Positions 26,576 through 35,817 of a DNA stretch of 64,000 bases are shown one piece after another (position 1 is the stretch's first letter; each line of letters starts with the position of its first letter). A program made the translations under genes and the position numbers. Source of the DNA: DYRB01 sp963802205 (GTDB lineage Bacteria; Pseudomonadota; Gammaproteobacteria; Chromatiales; Chromatiaceae). The DNA is taken from contig CAWDHW010000004.1 of assembly GCA_963802205.1 (NCBI GenBank), positions 1 to 64,000 on the forward strand. The letters are read 5' to 3'. The notes beneath the pieces were generated by a model. That model did no database searches. It was not told the DNA's origin and saw only the letters and a list, made by a program, of their open reading frames with translations.

Positions 26576-27541
26576 CTACTTGCCCTCTGCCGCCAAGGCG
26601 TCGAGATATTTCTCGGCGTCCAGGGCGGCCATGCAACCGGTCCCGGCGGAGGTGATGGCCTGGCGGTAGACGTGGTCCATGACGTCACCCGCGGCGAACA
26701 CCCCGGGGACTGAGGTTGCCGTGGCGTTGCCCTCTGTGCCCGTGCGCACCTTGATATAGCCCCCGGCCATATCGAGCTGGCCGTCGAAGATGCCGGTGTT
26801 GGGTTGGTGGCCGATGGCGATGAAGACGCCATGGACCTCGATGTCCTTGGTGGCCCCGTCGCGCACGTCCTTGACGCGGATGCCGGTGACCCCAGAGGCG
26901 TCGCCCAGGACCTCATCCAGGGTGTGGAACCACTCGATGGTCACCTTGCCCGCTGCGGCCTTGTCGAACAGGTGCTGTTGCAGGATCTTCTCGGAGCGCA
27001 AGCCATCGCGGCGGTGGACCAGGGTGACGTGCTCGGCGATGTTGGCCAGGTATAGGGCCTCCTCGACCGCGGTGTTGCCGCCGCCGATCACGGCGACCCG
27101 GCGGTTGCGGTAGAAAAACCCGTCGCAGGTGGCGCAGGCGGAGACGCCGCGGCCCTTGAACTCGGTCTCCGAGGGGAGTCCCAGATAGCGGGCGCTGGCC
27201 CCGGTGGCGATGATCAGGGCGTCGCAGGTGTAGACGGCCGCGTCGCCGGTGAGTCGGAAGGGGCGGGTGCCGAGATCGACCTGATTGACGTGGTCGAAGA
27301 TGACCTCCGTCTCGAAGCGCTCGGCGTGGCGGCGCATCCGGTCCATGAGGTCGGGGCCTTGGACTCCGTCGGCATCGCCAGGCCAGTTGTCCACGTCCGT
27401 GGTGGTCATCAACTGCCCGCCCTGTTCCAGACCGGTGACCATGACCGGCTTGAGGTTGGCGCGGGCGGCGTAGACGGCGGCGGTATAGCCGGCCGGGCCC
27501 GAGCCGAGGATGAGCAGGCGGCAGTGTTTGGTGTCGGTCAT
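26576..27541 (-). CDS. trxB: Thioredoxin reductase
   Basis: A 321-residue NADPH-thioredoxin reductase that keeps cytosolic thioredoxin reduced. ATG 27541 gives MTDTKHCRLLILGSGPAGYT with the first dinucleotide fold (GSGPAG, FAD). The redox motif SACATCDGFF (CATC) and the NADPH fold VAVIGGGNTAVEEAL follow, then the FAD C-terminal motif VFAAGDVMDHVYRQA. Length matches E. coli TrxB (321). It is divergent from ald across a 144-bp gap that must hold both promoters. Confidence 0.96.
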   Translation of the reverse strand: MTDTKHCRLLILGSGPAGYTAAVYAARANLKPVMVTGLEQGGQLMTTTDVDNWPGDADGVQGPDLMDRMRRHAERFETEVIFDHVNQVDLGTRPFRLTGDAAVYTCDALIIATGASARYLGLPSETEFKGRGVSACATCDGFFYRNRRVAVIGGGNTAVEEALYLANIAEHVTLVHRRDGLRSEKILQQHLFDKAAAGKVTIEWFHTLDEVLGDASGVTGIRVKDVRDGATKDIEVHGVFIAIGHQPNTGIFDGQLDMAGGYIKVRTGTEGNATATSVPGVFAAGDVMDHVYRQAITSAGTGCMAALDAEKYLDALAAEGK

Positions 27542-27685
27542 GGGATACTCCAAGGGGATGGGGCGGCGATGCCGGTTGTGGGCAGGGTTGCAACCGGATC
27601 GGACGAAGGCGCCGGATACTGAGGGCGCATAAGACATGGCATGGTAAGGTTTAGGCTCTTGCGGGTAAAGCAACAGGGGGACCCG

Positions 27686-28765
27686 ATGCACATTGGCATT
27701 CCTCGTGAAATCAAGCCCCTGGAGGCCAGGGTGGCACTGGTCCCGGAGGCCTGCGGCGACCTGGTGCGTCAGGGGCACCGGGTCTGGGTCGAGCGTGGGG
27801 CGGGGGAGGGGAGCGGTTTCGCCGATGCCGACTATCTGGCGGCTGGGGCGTCGGTGGCACCCGATGCCGCGGCCCTGTATGGAGAGGCCGAGTTGGTGGT
27901 CAAGGTCAAGGAGCCTTGGGGCCCGGAGTTGGATCTCCTGCGCCGGGACCACCTGCTCTTTTCTTTTTTGCACTTGGCGGCGGATGCCACGCTCACGCGG
28001 CGCCTGCTCGCCATTGGACTCACGGCGGTGGGCTTCGAGACGGTGGTGGAGGGTGGGAACCTGCCGATCCTGCGCCCCATGAGCGACATCGCCGGGCGCC
28101 TGGCGGTGCAGATCGGCGCCACCCTGCTCCAGGCCCCCCAAGGCGGCAAGGGGCTGCTCTTGGGCGGGACCGGCGGGGCCGAACGGGGTCATGTGGTGGT
28201 CCTCGGGGCCGGCAATGCCGGGGGCGCGGCTATCGCCGTGGCGGCGGGGCTCGGGTGCCGGGTGACGGCCTTCGATCAGGATCCGGTAAGACGTGCGACC
28301 TTGCATGGGTCGGCGCCCAATGTGACGGCTCTCTACCCCTATGCCGATGCCCTGGCGGTGGCGGTGACCCAGGCAGACCTGTTGATTGGAGCCGTGCTGG
28401 TGCCTGGGGCGAGGGCCCCGCGGTTGGTCCCGGAGGCCTGGGTGGCGGGGATGGCCCCGGGGTCGGTCATCGTCGATATTGCCGTCGATCAGGGCGGCTG
28501 CGTGGAAACAACGCACCCGACGACCTACGCCGATCCGACCTACCGGGTCCACGGAGTGGTCCACTTTGGGGTGACCAACATGCCGGGTGCTGTCCCGCGC
28601 AGCGCCTCCCGCGCCCTGTGCGCCAGCCTGTGGCCCTGGGTCCTGCGCCTGGCCCGGCCGGGCTGGCGCTCCGATGCGGCCCTGGCAGGCGCCGTGAATC
28701 TGGCTGACGGGGCCCTGGTACACCCGGCGCTCGGGGTCTTAAGTTTCCCGAACAAGGCGGGGTAA
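27686..28765 (+). CDS. ald: Alanine dehydrogenase
   Basis: A 359-residue NAD-dependent alanine dehydrogenase, interconverting L-alanine and pyruvate plus ammonia. ATG 27686, preceded by AGGGGGA, gives MHIGIPREIK. An upstream in-frame GTG at 27641 lacks family similarity. Visible are KVKEPWGPE, HLAADATLTRRLL, FETVVEGGNLPILRPMSDIAG and the NAD fold VVVLGAGNAGGAA. The C-terminal motif HFGVTNMPGAVPRSAS is diagnostic. It precedes ftsK on the same strand by 37 bp and may be cotranscribed with it. Confidence 0.93.
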   Translation: MHIGIPREIKPLEARVALVPEACGDLVRQGHRVWVERGAGEGSGFADADYLAAGASVAPDAAALYGEAELVVKVKEPWGPELDLLRRDHLLFSFLHLAADATLTRRLLAIGLTAVGFETVVEGGNLPILRPMSDIAGRLAVQIGATLLQAPQGGKGLLLGGTGGAERGHVVVLGAGNAGGAAIAVAAGLGCRVTAFDQDPVRRATLHGSAPNVTALYPYADALAVAVTQADLLIGAVLVPGARAPRLVPEAWVAGMAPGSVIVDIAVDQGGCVETTHPTTYADPTYRVHGVVHFGVTNMPGAVPRSASRALCASLWPWVLRLARPGWRSDAALAGAVNLADGALVHPALGVLSFPNKAG

Positions 28766-28802
28766 GGCTATAATCGGCCGAACTTTTGGAGGGTGGACTA
28801 CA

Positions 28803-31334
28803 GTGACTCAGGCGACTCGACTCGGTGAATTGACCTTTGGCGACCATGTGGAGAGGGCGATCCGCGAGGTGGCGATGTGGGCGATCATGGTGGTCGCCGT
28901 CTACCTGGCCGTCGCCCTGGTGAGCTACAGCCCGGAAGACCCGGGTTGGTCCTATGTCGGACCAAGCGAGACCGTCGCCAATCCTGCCGGACCTGTCGGA
29001 GCCTGGTTCTCCGATGTGACCCTGGCCCTGTTTGGGGTCTTCGCCTATCTGGTCCCGCTGTCGGTGGCCTGGGGCGCCTATCTGATCTTCCGTAACACCC
29101 GTCGCGCGGGGGAGAATCGGGTCTATATCCTGTCCATCCGCTTGCTTGGCCTGCTCCTGACCCTGGCAGCGGGGACGGCCTTCGTCACCCTCCACTTTGC
29201 ACATGTCGATGACCTGGGGGGGCTGCTCCCGCACCTGCCCAATGGCATCGGCGGTGGGCTCGGCTCCCTTCTGGGGGATGCGATGGTGGTGGCCTTCAAC
29301 CCCAGGGGGACCAGTTTCCTGCTGTCCGGGGCCCTGTTCGTGGGCGTCAGCCTGTTCGCCGGAGTCTCCTGGGTCGCCGTCATCGACGCCATTGGCGGGA
29401 TTACCTTCGATGGTTTCCGTTGGCTCCAGGCGCGACTGGTCCAGGCTGGGGCCAGGGTCGCCGGCATGCGCAGACGCGCGTCTGCGCCCGAGTCGGCCGA
29501 GCGCGAGGAGCCTCAATTCGGGGAGGCTGCCGAGGGCGAAGACCTGGATATCCTGGCACCCAAGCCCAAGCGAACCGAGCCCCGCTTCCCGAAGGTTCCG
29601 GTCGTGGATACGGAGGAGCCCGGCACGGCCGGGTGGGATGCGGTCGCCGCCGAGCCGGCGGCGCCCAAAAGGCGGCTGAGCCTGGCGGATCTGGTTCCCG
29701 GGCTCATGCTCGACAAGGCCCCCGCAGCCGCGAAGTCCCCGCCTGCCAAACCGACCCACAAGGCCCGCCTGGGTGCGGTGGCGGACGCCAGACAGCCGCC
29801 TCTGCCGCCGGTCTTCTCCGCCGACCAGGAACAGCCACCGCTGGAGCTCCTGGACCCCGCGCGCAAGAGTGGCAAGGGCTACTCCGAAGAAACGCTGCAG
29901 GGGCTCTCGCGTCAGGTCGAGACCATCCTGGCGGACTTCGGGGTGACGGCCCAGGTGGTGGACGTCCTCCCGGGGCCGGTGGTGACGCTCTTCGAGCTGC
30001 AACTCGCCCCGGGCACCAAGGCCAGCAAGGTCGTCGGGCTCGCCAGGGACATCGCCCGCGCCCTGTCCACGGTGAGCGTGCGGGTGGTGGAGGTCATCCC
30101 CGGCAAGTCCGTGATCGGGATCGAAATCCCCAACGAGCAGCGGGAGATCGTGTTCTTGAGCGAGGTCCTTGGCGCCGATGTCTACCAGGAGGCCAAGTCG
30201 CCCCTGACGCTGGCCTTGGGGTCGAGCATCGCCGGGGACCCGGTGGTGGCTGACCTGGCGAGGATGCCCCACGCCCTGATCGCCGGCACCACCGGCTCGG
30301 GCAAGTCGGTGGCGATCAACGCCATGATCCTGAGCCTGGTCTACAAGGCAGGGCCCAAGGATGTCCGCCTCATCATGGTGGACCCAAAGATGCTGGAGCT
30401 GTCCGTCTATGAGGGCATACCACACCTGCTGACCCCGGTGGTCACGGATATGAAGGAGGCCGCCAATGCCCTGCGTTGGTGCGTCGGGGAGATGGAGCGG
30501 CGCTATCGGCTCATGGCCCGGCTGGGGGTACGCAACATCGGCGGCTACAACCGCAAGGTGGCGGACGCCGAGGAGGCCGGCGAGCCGATCCCAGATCCGA
30601 CCTGGGTCCCGGCGGACAGCGGTATGTTCGGGGACGATGAGGCCGAGCCTCCGGTCCTGGGACATCTGCCCTACATCGTCGTCATCATCGACGAGTTGGC
30701 GGACATGATGATGGTGGTGGGCAAGAAGGTGGAGGAACTCATCGCCCGCCTGGCCCAGAAGGCCCGCGCCTCGGGTATTCACCTGTTGCTGGCCACCCAG
30801 CGCCCGTCGGTGGACGTGCTGACCGGTCTGATCAAGGCCAATATTCCGACCCGCATCGCCTTCCAGGTTTCGGCCCGGGTAGACTCGCGCACGGTGCTCG
30901 ACCAGATGGGGGCCGAACAACTCCTGGGGCACGGGGACATGCTCTACCTGCCTCCTGGCACGAGCATCCCGCAGCGCGTCCACGGCGCCTTCGTGGACGA
31001 CCATGAGGTCCACCGCGTCGTAAGTTATCTGAAGCAACTTGGCAAGCCGGACTACATCAAGAACATCTTGCAGGACCCTGGCGAGCCTATCCCCGGCATT
31101 GACCCGGAGCCCCGCGGCGGCGATGTCGAGGACCAGGACCCGCTGTTCGACGAGGCGGTGGCCTTCGTTGTGGAATCGCGGCGCGCCTCCATCTCCGGGG
31201 TCCAGCGGCGCTTCAAGATCGGCTACAACCGTGCCGCCCGCATGGTCGAGGAGATGGAGCGCATCGGCTTGGTGGGTGCCGCCGAGACCAACGGAAACCG
31301 CGAGGTTCTGGCCCCGGTGCCGGTGGACGATTGA
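28803..31334 (+). CDS. ftsK: DNA translocase FtsK
   Basis: An 843-residue divisome DNA pump that clears the septum and activates XerCD at dif. The GTG start (28803) leads into four transmembrane helices (residues about 22-190), a shorter Pro/Ala/Glu-rich linker than E. coli (about 190-330), the alpha domain, then the RecA-like motor with Walker A AGTTGSGKSVAIN near residue 495 and Walker B YIVVIIDELADMMM. The C-terminal gamma winged helix (DPLFDEAVAFVVESRRASIS, then VQRRFKIGYNRAARMVEEME) binds KOPS. Followed immediately by lolA and rarA, the conserved gammaproteobacterial order. Confidence 0.96.
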   Translation: MTQATRLGELTFGDHVERAIREVAMWAIMVVAVYLAVALVSYSPEDPGWSYVGPSETVANPAGPVGAWFSDVTLALFGVFAYLVPLSVAWGAYLIFRNTRRAGENRVYILSIRLLGLLLTLAAGTAFVTLHFAHVDDLGGLLPHLPNGIGGGLGSLLGDAMVVAFNPRGTSFLLSGALFVGVSLFAGVSWVAVIDAIGGITFDGFRWLQARLVQAGARVAGMRRRASAPESAEREEPQFGEAAEGEDLDILAPKPKRTEPRFPKVPVVDTEEPGTAGWDAVAAEPAAPKRRLSLADLVPGLMLDKAPAAAKSPPAKPTHKARLGAVADARQPPLPPVFSADQEQPPLELLDPARKSGKGYSEETLQGLSRQVETILADFGVTAQVVDVLPGPVVTLFELQLAPGTKASKVVGLARDIARALSTVSVRVVEVIPGKSVIGIEIPNEQREIVFLSEVLGADVYQEAKSPLTLALGSSIAGDPVVADLARMPHALIAGTTGSGKSVAINAMILSLVYKAGPKDVRLIMVDPKMLELSVYEGIPHLLTPVVTDMKEAANALRWCVGEMERRYRLMARLGVRNIGGYNRKVADAEEAGEPIPDPTWVPADSGMFGDDEAEPPVLGHLPYIVVIIDELADMMMVVGKKVEELIARLAQKARASGIHLLLATQRPSVDVLTGLIKANIPTRIAFQVSARVDSRTVLDQMGAEQLLGHGDMLYLPPGTSIPQRVHGAFVDDHEVHRVVSYLKQLGKPDYIKNILQDPGEPIPGIDPEPRGGDVEDQDPLFDEAVAFVVESRRASISGVQRRFKIGYNRAARMVEEMERIGLVGAAETNGNREVLAPVPVDD

Positions 31335-31402
31335 ACCTCAATAGGTCCTATCGGTCCTACCAGGTCACTGCCAGAGCCACTTCTAACCCGGAGCGTTCAA
31401 CA

Positions 31403-32059
31403 TTGCCTTTTCCCGCAGCCATTTTCGTGAAGTCGGGTCTGCGTCGGTCCCTGGCCGTATTGCTCATCGTTATCCTGCCCATGTCCGTGGCGCTGGCCGC
31501 GGACCCCGGCCAGATCCTCAAGGACTACCTCAAGGGGCTCGATACCTTGAGCGCCGACTTCGAGCAGGTCACCTTCAACGCCGATCGGAATGCCATGGCC
31601 GAGTCCACGGGTGTTTTCTACCTCAAGCGACCTGGGAAGTTCCGCTGGGAGTACCGCAAGCCCGGGGAGCAAATCATTCTGGCCGACGGCAAGCGGGTCT
31701 ATGTCTACGATGTCGAGCTGGAGCAGGTCTCTCATCAAGACCAGGCCAAGGCGTTGGCCGGGACCCCGGCCATGCTCCTGGCCGACAGCGCACCGATAGA
31801 CCGGGAGTTCAGCATCAAGGACCTCCCCGCCAGAGATGGGCTGGCCTGGCTGGAGCTAAAGCCCAAGGCCCAGGACACCGAGGTCCAGAGCATACAGATC
31901 GGCTTTGAGGGCAAGGAACTTCGCAGCCTGATCATGGAGGATGCCTTCGGTCAGGTCACCCGGCTCCTGTTCGCGGGGGCCAAGCGCAACCCGAGCCTCA
32001 AGGATGACCTCTTCAAGCTTCAGCCGAACAAGGCCACCGATATTCTCCAGTTCGATTGA
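31403..32059 (+). CDS. lolA: Outer-membrane lipoprotein carrier protein LolA
   Basis: Periplasmic chaperone that carries lipoproteins from LolCDE to LolB. TTG 31403 with GGAG nine bases upstream gives 218 residues starting with a signal peptide (LRRSLAVLLIVILPMSVALA, cleaved before ADPGQ). A GTG at 31427 is an alternative start, and the frame is open back to 31331. Mature features match LolA: LDTLSADFEQVTFN, STGVFYLKRPGKFRWEY, EQIILADGKRVYVYD and a C-terminal QPNKATDILQF. It lies 69 bp after ftsK and is followed at once by rarA. Confidence 0.94.
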   Translation: MPFPAAIFVKSGLRRSLAVLLIVILPMSVALAADPGQILKDYLKGLDTLSADFEQVTFNADRNAMAESTGVFYLKRPGKFRWEYRKPGEQIILADGKRVYVYDVELEQVSHQDQAKALAGTPAMLLADSAPIDREFSIKDLPARDGLAWLELKPKAQDTEVQSIQIGFEGKELRSLIMEDAFGQVTRLLFAGAKRNPSLKDDLFKLQPNKATDILQFD

Positions 32060-32065
32060 CCGCTG

Positions 32066-33412
32066 GTGACCCACCCGACCGACTCGCCCGCCCCCCAACC
32101 GACGGCCCCGCCGACCGCACCCTTGGCCGAGCGCATGCGCCCGCGGACCCTGGACGAACTCAAGGGCCAGGTGCACCTGCTCGCCCCAGGCAAGCCCCTG
32201 CGCCAGGCCATCGATGCCGACCGGCCACACTCCATGGTCTTTTGGGGCCCGCCTGGGACCGGCAAGACCACCCTGGCCCGACTGGTGGCCGCCCAATCGG
32301 GGGCCCGCTTCCTGCGCCTGTCCGCCGTATTGGCCGGGGTCAAGGACATCCGCGAGGCCGTTGCCGAGGCGCGCCGCACCCGGGTGGAGGAGCGGCGTGG
32401 GACCATACTCTTCATCGATGAGGTCCACCGCTTCAACAAGGGCCAACAGGATGCCCTGCTGCCCCACGTGGAGGATGGCACCGTCACCCTCATCGGCGCC
32501 ACCACCGAGAACCCCTCCTTCGAGCTGAACAACGCCCTGCTCTCCCGTGCCCGGGTCTATGTCCTCAAGCCCCTGACCATCGATGAGTTGGGCTCCGTCA
32601 TCGACCAGGCCCTGGCCGATCGCGAGCGCGGCCTGGGCGGACGCGGCCTGACCCTGCCGGCAGCCTCCCGGGCCCAGCTCGCCGAGGCCGCCGACGGCGA
32701 CGCCCGCCGCGCCCTGGGGCTCCTGGAGCTGGCCGCTGACCTGGCGGTGGACGGGGAGATAGGCCAGGCGATGGTGGCGGAGGTCGCGGTCGGCCAGGTG
32801 CGGCGATTCGACAAGGGAGGCGAGGCCTTCTACGACCAGATCTCCGCACTGCACAAGTCGGTGCGGGGCTCGGCTCCGGACGCCGCCCTGTACTGGCTGG
32901 CGCGCATGATCGACGGTGGCTGCGACCCCCTCTACATCGCCCGGCGGGTGGTCCGCATGGCCAGCGAGGACATCGGCAACGCCGATCCCCGTGCCCTGGA
33001 TCTGGCCATGGCCGCCTGGGACGTGTTGGAGCGCCTGGGCAGCCCCGAGGGGGAACTGGCCCTGGCCCAGGCGGTGACCTTCCTCGCCTGTGCCGCCAAG
33101 AGCAATGCCGTCTACCTGGCCTGGGACCAGGCCCTGGCCGATGCCCGGCGCGGCTCCCTGGAGGTCCCGGTGCATTTGCGCAACGCCCCGACCCGCCTGA
33201 TGCGGGAGCTGGGCTATGGGCGGGCCTACCGCTACGCCCACGATGAGCCCGAGGGCTATGCCGCCGGGGAGGACTATTTTCCGGAGGGCCTGCAGGGTCG
33301 GCGCTACTACAGGCCGGTGGCGCGGGGCCTGGAGGTCAGGATTCGGGAGAAGCTGGAGCACCTGGCCGAGCTTGATCGGCAGGCTGGTCGCCGCAAGACC
33401 ACACCCGAGTAA
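32066..33412 (+). CDS. rarA: Replication-associated recombination protein RarA
   Basis: A 448-residue AAA+ ATPase (RarA/MgsA, relative of eukaryotic WRNIP1 and of clamp loaders) acting at stalled replication forks. GTG 32066. After an N-terminal Pro/Thr-rich segment: LAERMRPRTLDELKGQ, Walker A GPPGTGKTTLARLVA, Walker B ILFIDEVHRFNKGQQDALLP, sensor 1 IGATTENPSFELN, and the tetramerisation part with KSVRGSAPDAALYWLARM and VRMASEDIGNADP. It starts 6 bp after lolA, consistent with an ftsK-lolA-rarA operon. Confidence 0.95.
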   Translation: MTHPTDSPAPQPTAPPTAPLAERMRPRTLDELKGQVHLLAPGKPLRQAIDADRPHSMVFWGPPGTGKTTLARLVAAQSGARFLRLSAVLAGVKDIREAVAEARRTRVEERRGTILFIDEVHRFNKGQQDALLPHVEDGTVTLIGATTENPSFELNNALLSRARVYVLKPLTIDELGSVIDQALADRERGLGGRGLTLPAASRAQLAEAADGDARRALGLLELAADLAVDGEIGQAMVAEVAVGQVRRFDKGGEAFYDQISALHKSVRGSAPDAALYWLARMIDGGCDPLYIARRVVRMASEDIGNADPRALDLAMAAWDVLERLGSPEGELALAQAVTFLACAAKSNAVYLAWDQALADARRGSLEVPVHLRNAPTRLMRELGYGRAYRYAHDEPEGYAAGEDYFPEGLQGRRYYRPVARGLEVRIREKLEHLAELDRQAGRRKTTPE

Positions 33413-33465
33413 GGCGAAACGGCGGGGGCAGTCCCGCCGTCCGGCGGCATCCGGGGAGATAGAGC

Positions 33466-34953
33466 CTATGCGAGGGTTCGCTGGGGCCCCCCATGATCGT
33501 GCCTTGCGCCTGGCAACTGCCGGTACTCGGAACACCGCCTGGGGGTCGGAATGCCCTTGCCCGGGTTCAGCAACAGGGTCGGGTCGAAGGCCCGTTTGAC
33601 CGCATGGAACTGGTCGATTTCGTCCTTATTGAACTGGACGCACATCTGGCGAATCTTCTCGATGCCTACCCCATGCTCGCCGGTGATGGTGCCGCCGACC
33701 TCGACGCACAACTCCAGGATCTTGCCGCCCAACTCCTCGGTGCGCTCCAACTCGCCGGGATTGTTGGCATTGTAGAGGATCAACGGGTGCAGATTGCCGT
33801 CCCCGGCATGGAAGACGTTGGCCACCCGCAGGCCGTATTCCTCGGACAGTTCCGCCGTTCTGCGCAGCACCTGGGGCAGGAAGCGCCGGGGGATGGTCCC
33901 GTCCATGCAGTAATAGTCCGGGGACAGACGCCCCACCGCGGGAAAGGCGGCCTTGCGCCCGGCCCAGAAGCGCAGGCGCTCGGCGGCGTCTCGGGCGGTG
34001 CGCACCTCCGTGGCCCCGCCGGCCAGGAGCAGTTCGCGGACCACGGCGATGTGCTCCGAGACCTCCTGGTTGGTCCCGTCCACCTCGCACAGGAGGATGG
34101 CGGCGGCGTCCGTGGGGTAACCGGCGTGGACGAACGCCTCCGCCGCCTGGATGGCAGGGCCGTCCATCATCTCCAGCCCGGCGGGGATGATCCCGGCGGC
34201 GATGATGTCGCCCACGGCCGTGCCCGCCTTCTCCACGTCGTCGAAGGCGGCAAGGACCACCTGGGCCCGCTCCGGGATGGGCAACAGGCGCACCGTGACC
34301 TCCACCACCACCCCCAGCATGCCCTCCGAGCCGATGAGCAGCGCCAGCAGGTCGTAGCCCGGCGAGTCCAGGGACCGACCGCCGACTTCGATCAGGTCCC
34401 CCTCCACTGTGACCAGGGTAATCGCCAGGACGTTGTGGACCGTGAGCCCGTACTTGAGGCAGTGCACCCCGCCGGAGTTCTCCGCGACATTGCCGCCGAT
34501 GGTGCAGGCGATCTGGGACGAGGGGTCAGGGGCATAGTAGAGCCCGTGAAGGGCGACGGCCTCGGAGATGGCCAGGTTGCGCACCCCGGGCTGGACCCGG
34601 GCGGTGCGGTTGACCGGGTCGATACCAAGGATGGCGTTGAAGCGGGCCAGGCTCAGGACTATACCGTCGGCCAGGGGCAGGGCCCCGCCGGAGAGACCGG
34701 TGCCGGCCCCGCGGGCGACCACCGGGACGCCGCGGGCGTGGCACAGGCGCATCACCCGCTGGACCTGATCCAGGGTATAGGGCAGGACCACCAGCATCGG
34801 TATTTGCCGATAGGCGGAAAGCCCATCGCACTCGTAGGGGCTCAGTTCCTCCTCCCGCTCCAGCACGGCATCCGGGGGAAGGAAGGAGCGCAGGGCCTGG
34901 ATCAGGTCAGATCGGGCGACGGGGTCTGGGGCTGGACGCTCGGGGGCGGTCAT
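33466..34953 (-). CDS. glcD: Glycolate oxidase FAD-linked subunit GlcD
   Basis: The 495-residue catalytic flavoprotein of glycolate dehydrogenase, producing glyoxylate. FAD-binding PCMH domain with MLVVLPYTLDQVQRVMRLC, VVARGAGTGLSGGALPL and the DPSSQIACTIGGNVAENSGG stretch. The cap domain carries VFHAGDGNLHPLILYN and GTITGEHGVGIEKI (His/metal ligands). C-terminal FDPTLLLNPGKGIPTPRRC is typical. It runs toward rarA (convergent, 53-bp gap). It is split from glcE/glcF by the trxB-to-rarA block, so coordinated expression would need its own promoter in 34954-35100. In oxygen-exposed CO2 fixers the complex recovers photorespiratory glycolate. Confidence 0.93.
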   Translation of the reverse strand: MTAPERPAPDPVARSDLIQALRSFLPPDAVLEREEELSPYECDGLSAYRQIPMLVVLPYTLDQVQRVMRLCHARGVPVVARGAGTGLSGGALPLADGIVLSLARFNAILGIDPVNRTARVQPGVRNLAISEAVALHGLYYAPDPSSQIACTIGGNVAENSGGVHCLKYGLTVHNVLAITLVTVEGDLIEVGGRSLDSPGYDLLALLIGSEGMLGVVVEVTVRLLPIPERAQVVLAAFDDVEKAGTAVGDIIAAGIIPAGLEMMDGPAIQAAEAFVHAGYPTDAAAILLCEVDGTNQEVSEHIAVVRELLLAGGATEVRTARDAAERLRFWAGRKAAFPAVGRLSPDYYCMDGTIPRRFLPQVLRRTAELSEEYGLRVANVFHAGDGNLHPLILYNANNPGELERTEELGGKILELCVEVGGTITGEHGVGIEKIRQMCVQFNKDEIDQFHAVKRAFDPTLLLNPGKGIPTPRRCSEYRQLPGARHDHGGPQRTLA

Positions 34954-35097
34954 GGCGTACCTCGGGGTCTATGGGCGCCCTGGGGTTGAGAGCGGGGCAG
35001 GGGGATTATGCTACCAGAGCCGGCGGGGTGGTCGGCCTGGCCGCGTGGCTTGGTGCTGGCCCAAGCTCTGGAGCCTTCTTCCCTCCTTTCTGATAAC

Positions 35098-35275
35098 TGA
35101 CTACGGGACCCACTCCCTGAGCCGCACCAAGGCCACGCTGGTCTATCGCAAGGCCAAGAACCTGCGGGCCTTCCAGACTCCTCTTGGGGCATACGAAGAT
35201 CGAGAGCACTGTTCGGTACCTCGCCATCGAGGTCGACGACGCCCCTGGAAGATGGCCGAGCGGACGGAGTGTTAA
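35098..35275 (+). pseudogene. Tyrosine recombinase (integrase) C-terminal remnant
   Basis: The frame ending at 35275 starts with YGTHSLSRTKATLVYRKAKN and finishes with KMAERTEC. The middle, in the +1 frame, reads LGHTKIESTVRYLAIEVDD. Joined, these make the C-terminal catalytic box of a small tyrosine integrase (H-x2-R as HSLSR, then LGHTKIESTVRY with the conserved His and nucleophile Tyr). At least two frame breaks and loss of the first ~two thirds make it non-functional. It marks a former mobile element beside the orphan regulator and dispersed repeats. Confidence 0.6.
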
Positions 35276-35431
35276 CCCGGTACTGCTTGCCCTGCACTGG
35301 GGCCGGGCAATATCCAATATTGCCAATCCTTGCTACATCACCCGCAGTTGAAGTTGACCGCGACGAGGATTTCGGCATGGGCATGAACGTCAACGCTCAA
35401 GTGGGCAACTTGGCATTACACGAGATCTGTG

Positions 35432-35755
35432 ATGAAGACCAAATTTAAAGACTCTAGTCGGATCCTCGAAGCGGTTCACGAGACAGCGGGAGACCTGCAT
35501 TGCGCGGGCTTCATCGACATGCGTCGCATGCGGCACTTCGATGCGCTATGCCTCGATCCCATTGCCGCCTATACCCGCGAGAGTATCCGAGCACTGCGCG
35601 AGCGTTACCATTTGAGTCAGACGGTTCTCGCCTTGGTATTGAACACGAGCCCGTCGACAGTGCGGCAATGGGAGATCGGCGCCAAACAGCCCAGCGGTCC
35701 ATCGCTAAAGCTGCTGAATCTGTTAGACAGAAAAGGGCTCGACGCGCTGCTGTGA
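35432..35755 (+). CDS. XRE-family DNA-binding protein (NadS/HigA-like orphan antitoxin)
   Basis: A 107-residue protein with a C-terminal XRE helix-turn-helix: IRALRERYHLSQTVLALVLNTSPSTVRQWEIGAKQPSGPSLKLL includes the recognition helix SPSTVRQWE. The N-terminal half resembles NadS/HigA-type antitoxins. Those are normally encoded right after a RelE/HigB toxin, but the 150 bp upstream hold only the integrase remnant and no toxin-like frame, so this looks like an orphan. ATG 35432 is preferred over the GTG three bases earlier. It probably represses its own promoter. Confidence 0.7.
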   Translation: MKTKFKDSSRILEAVHETAGDLHCAGFIDMRRMRHFDALCLDPIAAYTRESIRALRERYHLSQTVLALVLNTSPSTVRQWEIGAKQPSGPSLKLLNLLDRKGLDALL

Positions 35756-35817
35756 ATCCCCCCCAACATCGCGACCATCGTGGTAGAGAGGCACGCAGTC
35801 GAGTTGATGACCTTCGT

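Noticed and set aside
28467..31037. Long open frame antisense to ald and ftsK
   Set aside because: Its codons mirror those of ftsK, it has no domain signature, and it spans two real genes.
33493..34989. Long plus-strand open frame opposite glcD
   Set aside because: GlcD motifs are intact on the minus strand; the opposite frame has only low-complexity composition.
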